Shown: in pieces, positions 1-8,792 of the stretch
How positions within the stretch are numbered: the first letter of the stretch is position 1
How the letters are laid out: every line of letters begins with the position of its first letter
From: Persicobacter psychrovividus
GTDB lineage: Bacteria; Bacteroidota; Bacteroidia; Cytophagales; Cyclobacteriaceae
Reading direction: 5' to 3'
NCBI RefSeq assembly: GCF_036492425.1
Contig: NZ_AP025292.1
Location: 1,736,001-1,800,000, forward strand
DNA: 64,000 nt
Made by a program: the position numbers and the translations under genes
Notes under the pieces: model-generated
The model's input: the letters and a program-made list of their open reading frames with translations, nothing else
The model's database searches: none
What the model was told of the DNA's origin: nothing

Positions 1-771
1 AATATTGAGGCGCTCTTTGCTACCGTCCAATCCTGAAGGACCATACTTATGGTAAGTAATCGCATCGGCATTATTACAATGTGCCAACACACGATTCGTC
101 CAGTTTTCCTGACGCTTATGGCGCTCAAGGGTAGTTCCTAATACAGAACATTTGGCTTTCGGAAATTCTGCTTTAATGGCAGCGATCCACGCCTGACAAG
201 TATCCCCGTAAATTTCAGGGCTTGGGTACATTTTCTTTGGGAAAGGCAAGTCGAAATATAACTCATTACCCATTTCCACATACTCAATTTCAAGACCTGC
301 CTTTGCCGCACGGCGCAAGTTTCGCAATGCATGCGCTCGGTCTTTGGAGAGCATATTCAGCATAAAAACAGGCTTGGAGTTGGTTTTATGTACCAATTCC
401 GCGAATTGCTCTACGGTATAGCGGTTTTTGCTTTCACGCAAACCCTGGGTCACCACCCATTTGATCATCAGGTTATCAGGCACATCCTGATCGATCCAAC
501 CTAAATCCCAGTCCCAATAGTTCCCTATTGTTCCTCCTGGGTAACGGATCGTCTTCACATTCAGGTCCTGAATGGCCTCAATAAATTCTACATTTTTTTC
601 AGGGGCATATTCCCCTACTAAATTGGCATTGACACCGATCATATCGCTATTGATCGCCCGCTTTTTTCCAGGCACAATCTCTTGGTGCTCTTCAATGGTT
701 GAAGGCCCAAAGGCAAATATGAGCCCGACTATGATCGCCACACTCGAAAAATATAAATACTTATACTTCAT
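1..771 (-). CDS. Clan GH-A glycoside hydrolase, arabinofuranosidase-like (3' part missing)
   Basis: The frame is open from an ATG at 769-771 to the left window edge, giving 257 residues with no stop, so the C-terminal part lies outside. An N-terminal hydrophobic stretch (about residues 5-22) looks like a signal anchor or signal peptide, so the enzyme should act in the periplasm or at the surface. The segment RYPGGTIGNYWDWDLGW (76-92) and the acid/base-like EMGNE (Glu170) resemble GH51 alpha-L-arabinofuranosidases and related clan GH-A enzymes, which cleave by a retaining mechanism with two Glu residues. The nucleophile would lie outside the window. The start lies 20 bases after the stop of the upstream GH92 gene, so the two probably share a transcript. 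The exact family and substrate cannot be fixed from the N-terminal third. Confidence 0.7.
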   Translation of the reverse strand, partial: MKYKYLYFSSVAIIVGLIFAFGPSTIEEHQEIVPGKKRAINSDMIGVNANLVGEYAPEKNVEFIEAIQDLNVKTIRYPGGTIGNYWDWDLGWIDQDVPDNLMIKWVVTQGLRESKNRYTVEQFAELVHKTNSKPVFMLNMLSKDRAHALRNLRRAAKAGLEIEYVEMGNELYFDLPFPKKMYPSPEIYGDTCQAWIAAIKAEFPKAKCSVLGTTLERHKRQENWTNRVLAHCNNADAITYHKYGPSGLDGSKERLNI

Positions 772-791
772 AGGTTATAAAAAAATATCGG

Positions 792-3035
792 TTAATGATT
801 AGGCAGTTTTATAAAATCCAGTTCGGAACTATTGATGAGTTCTTCATGGCTAATTTCAAAATTCTTGAACACCTTTCCATTGGCATTTACCGCCTGATCA
901 AAATATGGAGAATCGGTGTTTTTCTTCAGTGTCAAGGTTTTTCCCTCATAGAGATAATCATCAAAATGAAGGGTTACTTTGTTGAATCTTGGGGTGGTCA
1001 GTTGATATACAGGTACTCCTGGAGCGTCGGGATAAATTCCGAGGTAGGAGAAAACCAACCAAGCCGATAAGGTTCCTGCGTCATCATTTCCAGGAATACC
1101 TTTTGGGCCATTGAAAAAGTTTTTATCAGCGATTTGAGGGATTTTTTCCTGCGTGATTTTCGCGCCATCTTTCACATAATTGAACAGGTAAGGGTAACTG
1201 ATGTCGGGCTCATTGGTAATATCAAAATGCCCATCGGCAAATACCGAGTTCAACTTACTCACAAAAAGCTCCTCTCCCATTTTTTTCACCAATAAACTGG
1301 TGGCATGTGGGGCAAAAAAGTTGTATTGCCATGCAGAACCTTCGCAAAAACCGCGTCCACCGCTATTTTCCCATCGAATATCGAAGGTTCTGTCCAGTGG
1401 ATTAAAAGGTTCGTGCCAAGAGCCATCTTTATTTTTGGCGTGGAAGAAAGAATTTTCAGGGTCGTATAACTTCATCAAAGACTGGCTTTGCTTCAGGAAC
1501 TTTTTCCCCATTTTTTTATCTCCCTGATCGATCAGGAATTGACCAATCCCATAATCGGCCAAATTATATTCCATCGTTGTTGATACCGTTCCCCAGACGA
1601 TCCCATTTTCAAAGCTGAATTTTTTCGGATCTCCATGGCGGTCATCCTCTGGGCAGTAACCCAATTGCCAGTAATAGTCATTCCCTGGGCGATTAAGGTT
1701 ATTTTCCGTTTGTAATCCGTGTTTCAGAAAGGCCGATTTAGCCACCTCGATATCAAAATCTTTAATGCCTTTAAAATAGCTGTCCACAATGACAGGAATT
1801 GCAGGGTCCCCTACCATAACGCGGGTATCGTTTCCGAATAGCTCCCATTTAGGCAACCAGCCAGACTCTTTGTACATTTCCAACATTGTAACCACCATAT
1901 CCCTTTGCTGCTGAGGATAAAACAAAGCCATCAGCGGGTGTAAAGTTCTGTAAGTATCCCACAGTGAAAATGTGCTATAACGGGTGTACTTTGACTGAGT
2001 ATTCAAAGCGGTTTCGGTGTCGGCCATTTTTGGGTAATCACCATTAACATCGCTGATAACGTGCGGCAACAAAAGCGTGTGATATAAAGCCGTATAGAAG
2101 ATTGTTTTTTCTTCTCCTTTATCGCCTTCAATCTCAACGCGTCCTAAAACTTCCTGCCAGGATTGCTGCGCTGCCGTTACAATTTCATCAAATGATTTAT
2201 TTCCTTGCTCTACCTTCAGGTTTTCGCGAGCATTTTCCGCAGAAACAAAGCTAACGCCAACCTCTACTTCAACCTGGTCGATATTATCAGTTTCAAAAGT
2301 AAAAGCAACCCCAAGACGTTTGCCTTCGATCTGCTGAATCCCTTCAACAATTTGCTCATCCTGATATAACTGAACAACCGCCCCTGGGGTCAGCACATTG
2401 AAATAGTAATAAATTTTAGTGGAGGATTTCGCGCCGCAAAATTGCCCGTCGTTCTGATACCCCGTTACACTTCCATCAGCATTTAACTGAATAGCGCCCC
2501 CTTTTTTGTGGCTGACATTTGCACCCAAATCAAGCAACAGCTGAAATTTTTGCTCCTGCCCCTTGGCCGCAAAACGATAACGTGCAGAACGCTGCGTTGC
2601 GGTCATTTCAGCCTCAATGGAATGCTTTTCCAAATACACACTGTAATAGCCTGGGTGCGCCACCTGCTCACTGTAAGTTGACTGAAAATTTTCAATACTC
2701 AAGTCCAAAGCTCCCGCAGCAACCTTCAGTGGAACACTACCCGCCACTGGGCAACCAACGCCTGAAATATTGACGGTGCCGAATCCATATATATAGGGAT
2801 CGTGATGTTCATAAACAGGTGCATTAGGTGCTTTCTCACGGAAGTTTTCAGTATGAGGCGTCGGCATTACCATTCCCCAAGGTACCACCGCACCAGGGTA
2901 ATTATTCCCCTCGTTGGATGTACCAATAAATGGATTCACGCTGCGAATAATATCGCTCTGTGAATCATACTGATTCTCTGCCTGCGCACTGCCGCAAAGA
3001 AGTATAAAAAAAAGTAAATAAAAGTTTCGTACCAT
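792..3035 (-). CDS. GH92 family alpha-mannosidase, secreted
   Basis: GH92 enzymes are calcium-dependent inverting exo-alpha-mannosidases that trim N-glycans or mannans in the Bacteroidota periplasm. The start at 3035 (747 residues) is preferred over 3074 because it places a clean signal peptide (MVRNFYLLFFILLCGSAQA) at the N terminus. Family landmarks appear in order: NPFIGTSNEGNNYPGA near the start of the mature protein, DTYRTLHPL and GDPAIPVIVDSY in the middle, the catalytic-acid block FCEGSAWQY (Glu565 from this start), and GNDDAGTLSAW with Asp651/Asp652 as the general-base pair. Length is normal for the family. It is followed 20 bases later by the clan GH-A gene, which suggests a small glycan-processing operon. 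A promoter candidate lies at 3148-3179. Confidence 0.93.
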   Translation of the reverse strand: MVRNFYLLFFILLCGSAQAENQYDSQSDIIRSVNPFIGTSNEGNNYPGAVVPWGMVMPTPHTENFREKAPNAPVYEHHDPYIYGFGTVNISGVGCPVAGSVPLKVAAGALDLSIENFQSTYSEQVAHPGYYSVYLEKHSIEAEMTATQRSARYRFAAKGQEQKFQLLLDLGANVSHKKGGAIQLNADGSVTGYQNDGQFCGAKSSTKIYYYFNVLTPGAVVQLYQDEQIVEGIQQIEGKRLGVAFTFETDNIDQVEVEVGVSFVSAENARENLKVEQGNKSFDEIVTAAQQSWQEVLGRVEIEGDKGEEKTIFYTALYHTLLLPHVISDVNGDYPKMADTETALNTQSKYTRYSTFSLWDTYRTLHPLMALFYPQQQRDMVVTMLEMYKESGWLPKWELFGNDTRVMVGDPAIPVIVDSYFKGIKDFDIEVAKSAFLKHGLQTENNLNRPGNDYYWQLGYCPEDDRHGDPKKFSFENGIVWGTVSTTMEYNLADYGIGQFLIDQGDKKMGKKFLKQSQSLMKLYDPENSFFHAKNKDGSWHEPFNPLDRTFDIRWENSGGRGFCEGSAWQYNFFAPHATSLLVKKMGEELFVSKLNSVFADGHFDITNEPDISYPYLFNYVKDGAKITQEKIPQIADKNFFNGPKGIPGNDDAGTLSAWLVFSYLGIYPDAPGVPVYQLTTPRFNKVTLHFDDYLYEGKTLTLKKNTDSPYFDQAVNANGKVFKNFEISHEELINSSELDFIKLPNH

Positions 3036-3147
3036 TCTTCTCAAGAACAAAAAATCTAACATATCAGCCTCCAAAATGCGATTTGGCCTGCTGAACTGTT
3101 CGGAAGGTAAAATGATTTATGATGATATACTATATGGAATGGAGAAT

Positions 3148-3179
3148 CAAAAATAGATGATCTACAAAACGACTACAAC
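3148..3179 (-). promoter_or_regulatory. Candidate Bacteroidota promoter for the glycosidase operon
   Basis: On the minus strand a -33-like GTTG (3176-3179) is followed after 20 bases by TATTTTTG (3148-3155), which matches the TAnnTTTG -7 box of Bacteroidota housekeeping sigma factors. It would give a leader of about 110 bases before the start at 3035. The -33 box matches only the TTG core, so this is a sequence-only guess. Confidence 0.38.
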
Positions 3180-3654
3180 CACTGACAATCAGTAAGTTAA
3201 TTGATTTTTATACTGTTTTCTTTTTTCTTTTAGTATACCAATTCACAGAAAATAGGAGAATAAAAGCCCTAAAAAACAGAAGTCAGTCATCCTTATTTAA
3301 AGCGCATACAATAAAAATAAGCGGGAATTTAGCGGTAAAATCAAGTCTGTATTCCTCCCAAATAAGCGTAATTTTCACCTTGTTTTACTCGCCCGTATCA
3401 AAGGAGATCGCTTCAGCCACAGGCGGTGATTCACGGTTTTATTGGCTATTTTAATGATTGTCGATAATGTGTGTAATCACCTTTACCAACAATCACCCTC
3501 ATGCCTCCTTTCGTGTAAATTCAACTTCAACTGGCCTTGCGTTTTTATACCTTTAATAACACAAAATAAGCTTTCGACGGAACCATCGGGAATATGCCCT
3601 TTTAATGGAAAAGACCCTATGGACCGCTCTAAATCACTTAACCTTCTTCGGATC
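3180..3654. other. Intergenic region, divergent 5' ends
   Basis: This AT-rich stretch separates the leftward glycosidase operon from the rightward ABC operon. An in-frame extension of the ABC ATPase is open back to 3442, but it reads as non-family sequence (Cys-rich, no ATPase similarity) and is not counted as coding. I see no RNA gene, repeat or convincing promoter for the ABC genes. Confidence 0.5.
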
Positions 3655-4548
3655 ATGAATAAACTTATCATTAAGGATTTAAAAAAAACCTACGACAATG
3701 GAGTCAAGGCCCTCGATGGCATTTCGCTTGAAATCAACAGCGGTATGTTTGGCCTTTTAGGACCCAATGGCGCAGGAAAATCATCCCTGATGCGAACCCT
3801 TGCCAGCCTGCAGGAAGCCGACAGCGGATCGATCTTTTTAGGCGATATTGATATCATGAGGGATAGCCTGACCCTTCGCAAACACCTCGGGTATTTACCT
3901 CAGGAATTTGGCGTTTATCCTCGAACGACGGCGGAAGAATTACTGGATCATATTGCGATTCTCAAAGGAATTACCAACAAAAAGGAACGACGGGAACTGG
4001 TGGGTTACCTACTGAACAAGGTCAATCTTTATGAGAAAAAAGATAAATATGTGAAAGGCTTCTCTGGCGGAATGAAACAGCGTGTGGGGATTGCCCAAGC
4101 CCTGATCGGTGACCCAAAACTGATTATTGTAGATGAGCCAACCGCTGGGCTTGATCCTGGGGAACGTAACCGATTCCATAACCTGTTATCTTCGGTGAGC
4201 GATGAGGTGATCGTGATTTTGTCTACTCATATTGTGGAGGATGTTCGTGAATTGTGCCTGAATATGGCCATTATGAATCAGGGTAAGATTGTTTACAAAG
4301 GAGCGCCACAGGCTGCTGTTGATGAACTTCAGGGCAAGATTTACGCCAAGCAAATCAGCCTGAAAGAGGTGGAAGAATACCAGGCCACTTACAATGTGCT
4401 TTCCAATAAAATGGTCGGCGGAACGCCCGTTATTCATATTCTGCACAACGAAGACCCACAGCATGGCTTTGAAGCCATTGACGCTGGACTTGAGGATGTC
4501 TTTTTTGCCAAACTCAAGGATTCCAACACCACCATTTCCAACCATTAA
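3655..4548 (+). CDS. ABC transporter ATP-binding protein
   Basis: ATP-hydrolysing subunit of an ABC-2-type exporter, 297 residues. Walker A is GPNGAGKSS, the signature is FSGGMKQR, and Walker B runs into LIIVDEPTAGLD, followed by the H-loop STHIVEDV. The start at 3655 (MNKLIIKDLKKTY) was chosen because the family domain begins there. The longer frame from 3442 adds 71 residues without similarity. The stop is 14 bases before the ATG of the permease-peptidase fusion, so they form one operon and presumably one complex at the inner membrane. The C-terminal 70 or so residues after the ATPase fold are typical of multidrug/antibiotic-type ABC-2 ATPases. The substrate is unknown. Confidence 0.93.
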   Translation: MNKLIIKDLKKTYDNGVKALDGISLEINSGMFGLLGPNGAGKSSLMRTLASLQEADSGSIFLGDIDIMRDSLTLRKHLGYLPQEFGVYPRTTAEELLDHIAILKGITNKKERRELVGYLLNKVNLYEKKDKYVKGFSGGMKQRVGIAQALIGDPKLIIVDEPTAGLDPGERNRFHNLLSSVSDEVIVILSTHIVEDVRELCLNMAIMNQGKIVYKGAPQAAVDELQGKIYAKQISLKEVEEYQATYNVLSNKMVGGTPVIHILHNEDPQHGFEAIDAGLEDVFFAKLKDSNTTISNH

Positions 4549-4562
4549 TTTCATTGCGTTTT

Positions 4563-7500
4563 ATGTTTAAGCTATTCTTCAAACAAGAAGTCAGCGCAGG
4601 ATTGAAACGACCAATGTTTTATATATTCCTGTTTGTTTATGCCCTGATCGCTTTTGCGGCCATTGCAACGGACTCCTTCGCGATCGGCGGGGCTACTGGG
4701 GAAAATATCTACCATAATGCACCACATATTGTGGTTACCATTTCGATGATTTGCGCCCTGATTAATATTATTGTCTGTGCAAGCTATGCCAATAATGCTG
4801 CCTTGCGGGATTATGAAAATCAGTTTCACGAAATCCTTTTCTCCACCCCCATTAACAAAAGGTCCTACTTTTGGGGGCGCTTCCTTGGCGCTTTTACCCT
4901 TGCCGTGCTGCCATTATTTGGGTTTTTCCTCGGGGTGGTTTTATCGTCCATTGTCTCCCCTGTTTTCGGCTGGGTTCCTGCGGATAGAATCGGGCCTATT
5001 CCACTGGTATCCTTTGTGTATGTGTTGCTGATGTTTTTTATCCCTACCTGCCTGATGGCGAGTAGTGTCACCTTCACCCTGTCGACCCGATACAAAAACA
5101 CCATGACCGCTTTCATCTCCATCATTTTACTGATTGTGGTGAACATGCTCGTGGACACCCTTGCAAGCGACCTCAACAACACCCATTTATCTGACCTTTT
5201 GGATATTTTTGGCGCAGCCTACCATAGCGGTTCGAAATATTTCACCCCGTCAGATAAAAATACGATCCAATTTCACCTCAACCAGTGGATAATTTACAAC
5301 CGTGCCATTTGGCTGTTCGTTTCGGGATCAATCATCGGTCTGGGGTATCAATTCTTCAGTTTTAAAAATTACAGTCGAGGAAAAAAGCGCCTTTCAAAAA
5401 AGCAGACAGTGGCCACCAATACCACTTTCCGCAAGCCAGCCATCAAGCTTGATTTTTCATCCAAAAACCTGTGGCTGCAATTCCGCTCGACAATGCGCAT
5501 CAATGTAAAAATGCTGATCGGCAGCCCAATGTTCCTGATTCTGCTTTTTCTGACGGTCTTCATTCTGGGCTTCAGCCTGTGGCAGGGCTTTGAATATTAC
5601 GGTCTGCAATCTTATCCGCTCACCTATAAAATGCTGGAGAAAATTTCAGGCATCCTGAGCATGATGTTTATGCTGCTGACCATTTTCCTTTCTGGAGAGC
5701 TGATTCACCGCGATAAAGCGGCCCATATCCACGAGGTTTTATCCGCTACACGCCGAAACCATATTGTTGATCTTGCGGCCAAACTGACGAGCATTTTAGC
5801 CATGTGTGCGATCATCTTTTTCACACAAATGGCCATCAGTATTGGCTATCAGCTTTACCATGGCTTTACACAGATCAAGCCATTGCTTTACCTTCAGTAT
5901 TTCTTTTTGGGAAGAATACCGACCGCCATTTTCTGGGTGATTGTTTATATGCTGATACAAAGACTGATCACCAATAAATACCTCGGCTATTTTATCAGCT
6001 TCCTCGTAATCTCGGCAGTACCACTGGCGATGAGCTTTTTGAAAATCAGCACCATTATGCTTGATTTAGGCTCAATTCCAGGCGTGTTTTACTCCGATAT
6101 CAGTGGCTATGGGCCAGGTATGGTTACAAAACTATGGATGATCGCCTACTGGTTGCTGGTCGCAGGCATGCTCTTTATTGTGTTGTGCCTGTTTAATGTG
6201 ATTCCGCATGGCATGACCTTTAAACAACGCCTGATACGTGCCTATCAGGTATTCCGAAAAGCCTATTATCAGCCATTTTTGATTTGTTATGGCCTGTTTG
6301 TAGTTGTGGCGGGCTGGGTGTTTTATAACACACAGGTGATCAATCATTATGACAGCTCAAAGGATGCTATTGAAGCGCAGGTACATTACGAAAAAGCCTA
6401 CAAAAAATATGCTGATTACCCCAAGCCGATGATTACCGACTTGACGTATCATATTGATCTATTTCCACATCGCAGAGCGGTTAATATTACCACGGATCTC
6501 CGACTTGAAAACAAGGGTCAGTCCCCTATTGATACCCTGATGTACACCTTTAATGATGACTGGAATCCTGTGTTTGATATTCCAGGCGCCAAGCAGGTGC
6601 TCAAAGATAAAGATGGCTTTGTGATGTTCCGACTCGATCAGCCGATGCTACCTGGCGAAAGCAAGGAGATCAAAATTTCGACCAACTATGCGGCCAAAGG
6701 TTTTGAGAATGCGGTCAGTAAACTGAGTATTCTTGGCAATGGGACGTTTTTCAACAACCAGGAATTTTTACCGATTCCAGGCTATGCCGATCAGGTGGAG
6801 TTGCAAGACAAGGAAAAAAGAAAAGAGCACGACCTTCCTGAGCGGGAAAGGACGCCTGTTTTGGATCAGCAGAACCTGAAGGCGAGAAGCAAGAATTACC
6901 TTAGTGGAAATAATTCGTCGTGGGTGAATTCGGAAACCTATATTTCCACTTCTGGGGATCAGACGGCCATTGCGCCTGGCAGCCTGGTGAAGTCCTGGAA
7001 AGCCGACGGCAGAAATTATTACCATTATAAAGTGGATCACCCTTCGGTGAATTTCGCCTCTTTCCTTTCTGCCCGTTATGAGGTTAAAAAGGAACTTTGG
7101 AAGGGCATTTCCCTGGAGGTGTATTACCATAAAGGCCATGGAAAAAATGTGGACATGATGATTAATGCCCTGAAAAATTCCATTGATTATTACAGTAAAA
7201 ATTTCGCTCCTTATGAGCATCGAGAGGCTCGAATTATTGAGTTTCCGCGGGTCTCCACCTTTGCGCAGTCGTTTCCTGGAACCATGCCCTACTCGGAATC
7301 CTTTGGCTTTGTGGTCAACCTTGAAAATGAAGGTGACAACAATATTGTGGAGGCGGTAATTGCCCATGAGATGGCACACCAATGGTGGGCTCATCAGGAA
7401 ATTTCAGCAAAAATGCAGGGAGAAACCATGCTGACGGAATCCTTTGCGGAATATTCATCGCTGATGGTGATGAAACAGCACAGCGACGACAATAAGATGA

Positions 7501-8138
7501 AATCCTTCCTGAAGTACAATAAAGACCAATACCTTTCGGGTCGGGCGTTGGAAAGTAAAAAGGAAGTTCCGCTTTACAAAGTGGAAAATCAGCCTTATAT
7601 CCATTACCGAAAAGGGAGTATGATTCTTTTTGCATTACAGGATTATATTGGTGAACAGCAGGTTAACCGTGCCTTGCATAACTTCCTGCTGAACTACCGC
7701 TATAAAGAGCCGCCATACCCTACTTCGCTCGATTTTCTCGACGAATTGGACAAAGTGGTTCCTGACTCACTGAAATATATGGTTGAAGATGGTTTTAAAA
7801 AAATCACCTTGTATGATTTCCGCATGAAGGACGCCCAGGTCAAAAAGTTGCCTTCTGGGAAATATTTGGTTCAGATGAAAATTGTAGCTAAAAAAACTTA
7901 TGCTGACTCGCTGGGTTTTGATACACCAACACCTATCAATGATTATATAGATGTGGGCTGTTATAGCGACACGAAGGGGGAAAATCTCTTTCACACCGAA
8001 AGGCTGAAGATTAATCAGGAACAATCAGAGCTCAAGATGCGTGTCGATAAGTTACCGAAAAAAGTGGAAATTGATCCACGTCACTTAATGATTGAAAAGG
8101 ATGTTACCGACAATAGTAAAACGGTAAGCATTCCATAA
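4563..8138 (+). CDS. ABC-2 permease fused to M1-family metallopeptidase domain
   Basis: A 1,191-residue polytopic protein. Roughly residues 1-580 hold two blocks of ABC-2-type membrane segments with a cytoplasmic stretch between them. Residues from about 620 to the end are a soluble M1 aminopeptidase-like region with the zinc site HEMAH (His935, Glu936, His939) and Glu959 about 20 residues on. MPYSES stands where M1 enzymes carry the GxMEN substrate loop. ATG at 4563 is preferred over the in-frame TTG at 4554. This permease-peptidase fusion is known in Bacteroidota, paired with a dedicated ATPase as here (gap 14 bases). The peptidase should face the periplasm, where it could trim or sense peptides linked to transport. 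Substrate and physiological role are inference only. Confidence 0.92.
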   Translation: MFKLFFKQEVSAGLKRPMFYIFLFVYALIAFAAIATDSFAIGGATGENIYHNAPHIVVTISMICALINIIVCASYANNAALRDYENQFHEILFSTPINKRSYFWGRFLGAFTLAVLPLFGFFLGVVLSSIVSPVFGWVPADRIGPIPLVSFVYVLLMFFIPTCLMASSVTFTLSTRYKNTMTAFISIILLIVVNMLVDTLASDLNNTHLSDLLDIFGAAYHSGSKYFTPSDKNTIQFHLNQWIIYNRAIWLFVSGSIIGLGYQFFSFKNYSRGKKRLSKKQTVATNTTFRKPAIKLDFSSKNLWLQFRSTMRINVKMLIGSPMFLILLFLTVFILGFSLWQGFEYYGLQSYPLTYKMLEKISGILSMMFMLLTIFLSGELIHRDKAAHIHEVLSATRRNHIVDLAAKLTSILAMCAIIFFTQMAISIGYQLYHGFTQIKPLLYLQYFFLGRIPTAIFWVIVYMLIQRLITNKYLGYFISFLVISAVPLAMSFLKISTIMLDLGSIPGVFYSDISGYGPGMVTKLWMIAYWLLVAGMLFIVLCLFNVIPHGMTFKQRLIRAYQVFRKAYYQPFLICYGLFVVVAGWVFYNTQVINHYDSSKDAIEAQVHYEKAYKKYADYPKPMITDLTYHIDLFPHRRAVNITTDLRLENKGQSPIDTLMYTFNDDWNPVFDIPGAKQVLKDKDGFVMFRLDQPMLPGESKEIKISTNYAAKGFENAVSKLSILGNGTFFNNQEFLPIPGYADQVELQDKEKRKEHDLPERERTPVLDQQNLKARSKNYLSGNNSSWVNSETYISTSGDQTAIAPGSLVKSWKADGRNYYHYKVDHPSVNFASFLSARYEVKKELWKGISLEVYYHKGHGKNVDMMINALKNSIDYYSKNFAPYEHREARIIEFPRVSTFAQSFPGTMPYSESFGFVVNLENEGDNNIVEAVIAHEMAHQWWAHQEISAKMQGETMLTESFAEYSSLMVMKQHSDDNKMKSFLKYNKDQYLSGRALESKKEVPLYKVENQPYIHYRKGSMILFALQDYIGEQQVNRALHNFLLNYRYKEPPYPTSLDFLDELDKVVPDSLKYMVEDGFKKITLYDFRMKDAQVKKLPSGKYLVQMKIVAKKTYADSLGFDTPTPINDYIDVGCYSDTKGENLFHTERLKINQEQSELKMRVDKLPKKVEIDPRHLMIEKDVTDNSKTVSIP

Positions 8139-8156
8139 ATTCTGCATTCAATATTT

Positions 8157-8191
8157 AAAAGCTGTGCGCCTTTGGGGGTACAGCTTTTTTT
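8157..8191 (+). terminator. Rho-independent terminator after the ABC operon
   Basis: AAAAGCTGT (8157-8165) pairs with ACAGCTTTT (8180-8188) and runs into a T-tract. It touches the stop codon of the converging PAS/DHp gene, and the A-run on its left side lets it work for both directions. Confidence 0.8.
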
Positions 8192-8792
8192 AGGCTTGCT
8201 CCTTTCGGCTGTGGATCAGCATCGTCAGGTCTTCAGTACAGGAATCAAGGTTAAGCACTTCCTTCCTTAAAATATTGGTCATCCTGATGATCTGATTCAT
8301 CTCTGCTGTTTCCTGACCGAGAAAATTAACAATCCGCATAATATTACAAACTGGCTTTCTCAAGCTGTGGGATGTCAGGTGCATCAGTTGTTCGAGTTTC
8401 GCCAATTCCTGCTCCCTTTTGTCTTCTTTCTGTTTGCGATGCAGGGCATCAATAGAAAGCATCAAAATCCCCTGAGGTGCAGGCTCAATTTGAAGATCAA
8501 AAGTTTCGCCTCGCCCATTGATATTGATGAGTGCATTATCAATTGTTTTGGAAACCCTGCTGTGCATGCAAGTCATTAGATCGTCAAATAGCTCGGTGGT
8601 TTCAATGCCAGGGTGCCAGTCCATAATGGTTCCACCTAAAATTTCCTGCTTGGATTTCACACCACTCTGTTCAACGACCTTCTTATTGACAAACAGGTAT
8701 TTCCAGTCAAAGCCGATCACCCGATAGCCCTCGGAGAGCCTGTCGAGCATGACCTCATTGAAGCCGTGTAGATTATTATTATTGTACTCCAT
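8190..8792 (-). CDS. PAS domain plus DHp-like helix protein, no ATPase domain
   Basis: A 200-residue cytoplasmic signalling protein. Residues 10-115 form a PAS-like sensor domain (GYRVIGFDWKYLFVN, then DALININGRGETFDLQIEP). Residues 118-200 are a long helical hairpin resembling the dimerisation/phosphoacceptor region of histidine kinases, with the H-box-like segment LTSHSLRKPVCNIM (His142). There is no N, G1 or G2 box and the protein ends at the second helix, so it cannot be a complete kinase. It stands alone, with a converging ABC operon downstream and a long gene-free region upstream. A TACATTTG (-7-like) sequence lies at 8837-8844 but has no clear -33 partner. It may be a phosphotransfer or dimerisation partner of another kinase, or a truncated kinase. 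The role is inferred. Confidence 0.8.
   Translation of the reverse strand: MEYNNNNLHGFNEVMLDRLSEGYRVIGFDWKYLFVNKKVVEQSGVKSKQEILGGTIMDWHPGIETTELFDDLMTCMHSRVSKTIDNALININGRGETFDLQIEPAPQGILMLSIDALHRKQKEDKREQELAKLEQLMHLTSHSLRKPVCNIMRIVNFLGQETAEMNQIIRMTNILRKEVLNLDSCTEDLTMLIHSRKEQA

Noticed and set aside
3442-3654. N-terminal extension of the ABC ATPase
   Set aside because: The 71 residues are Cys-rich and unlike the family; the normal start at 3655 is present.
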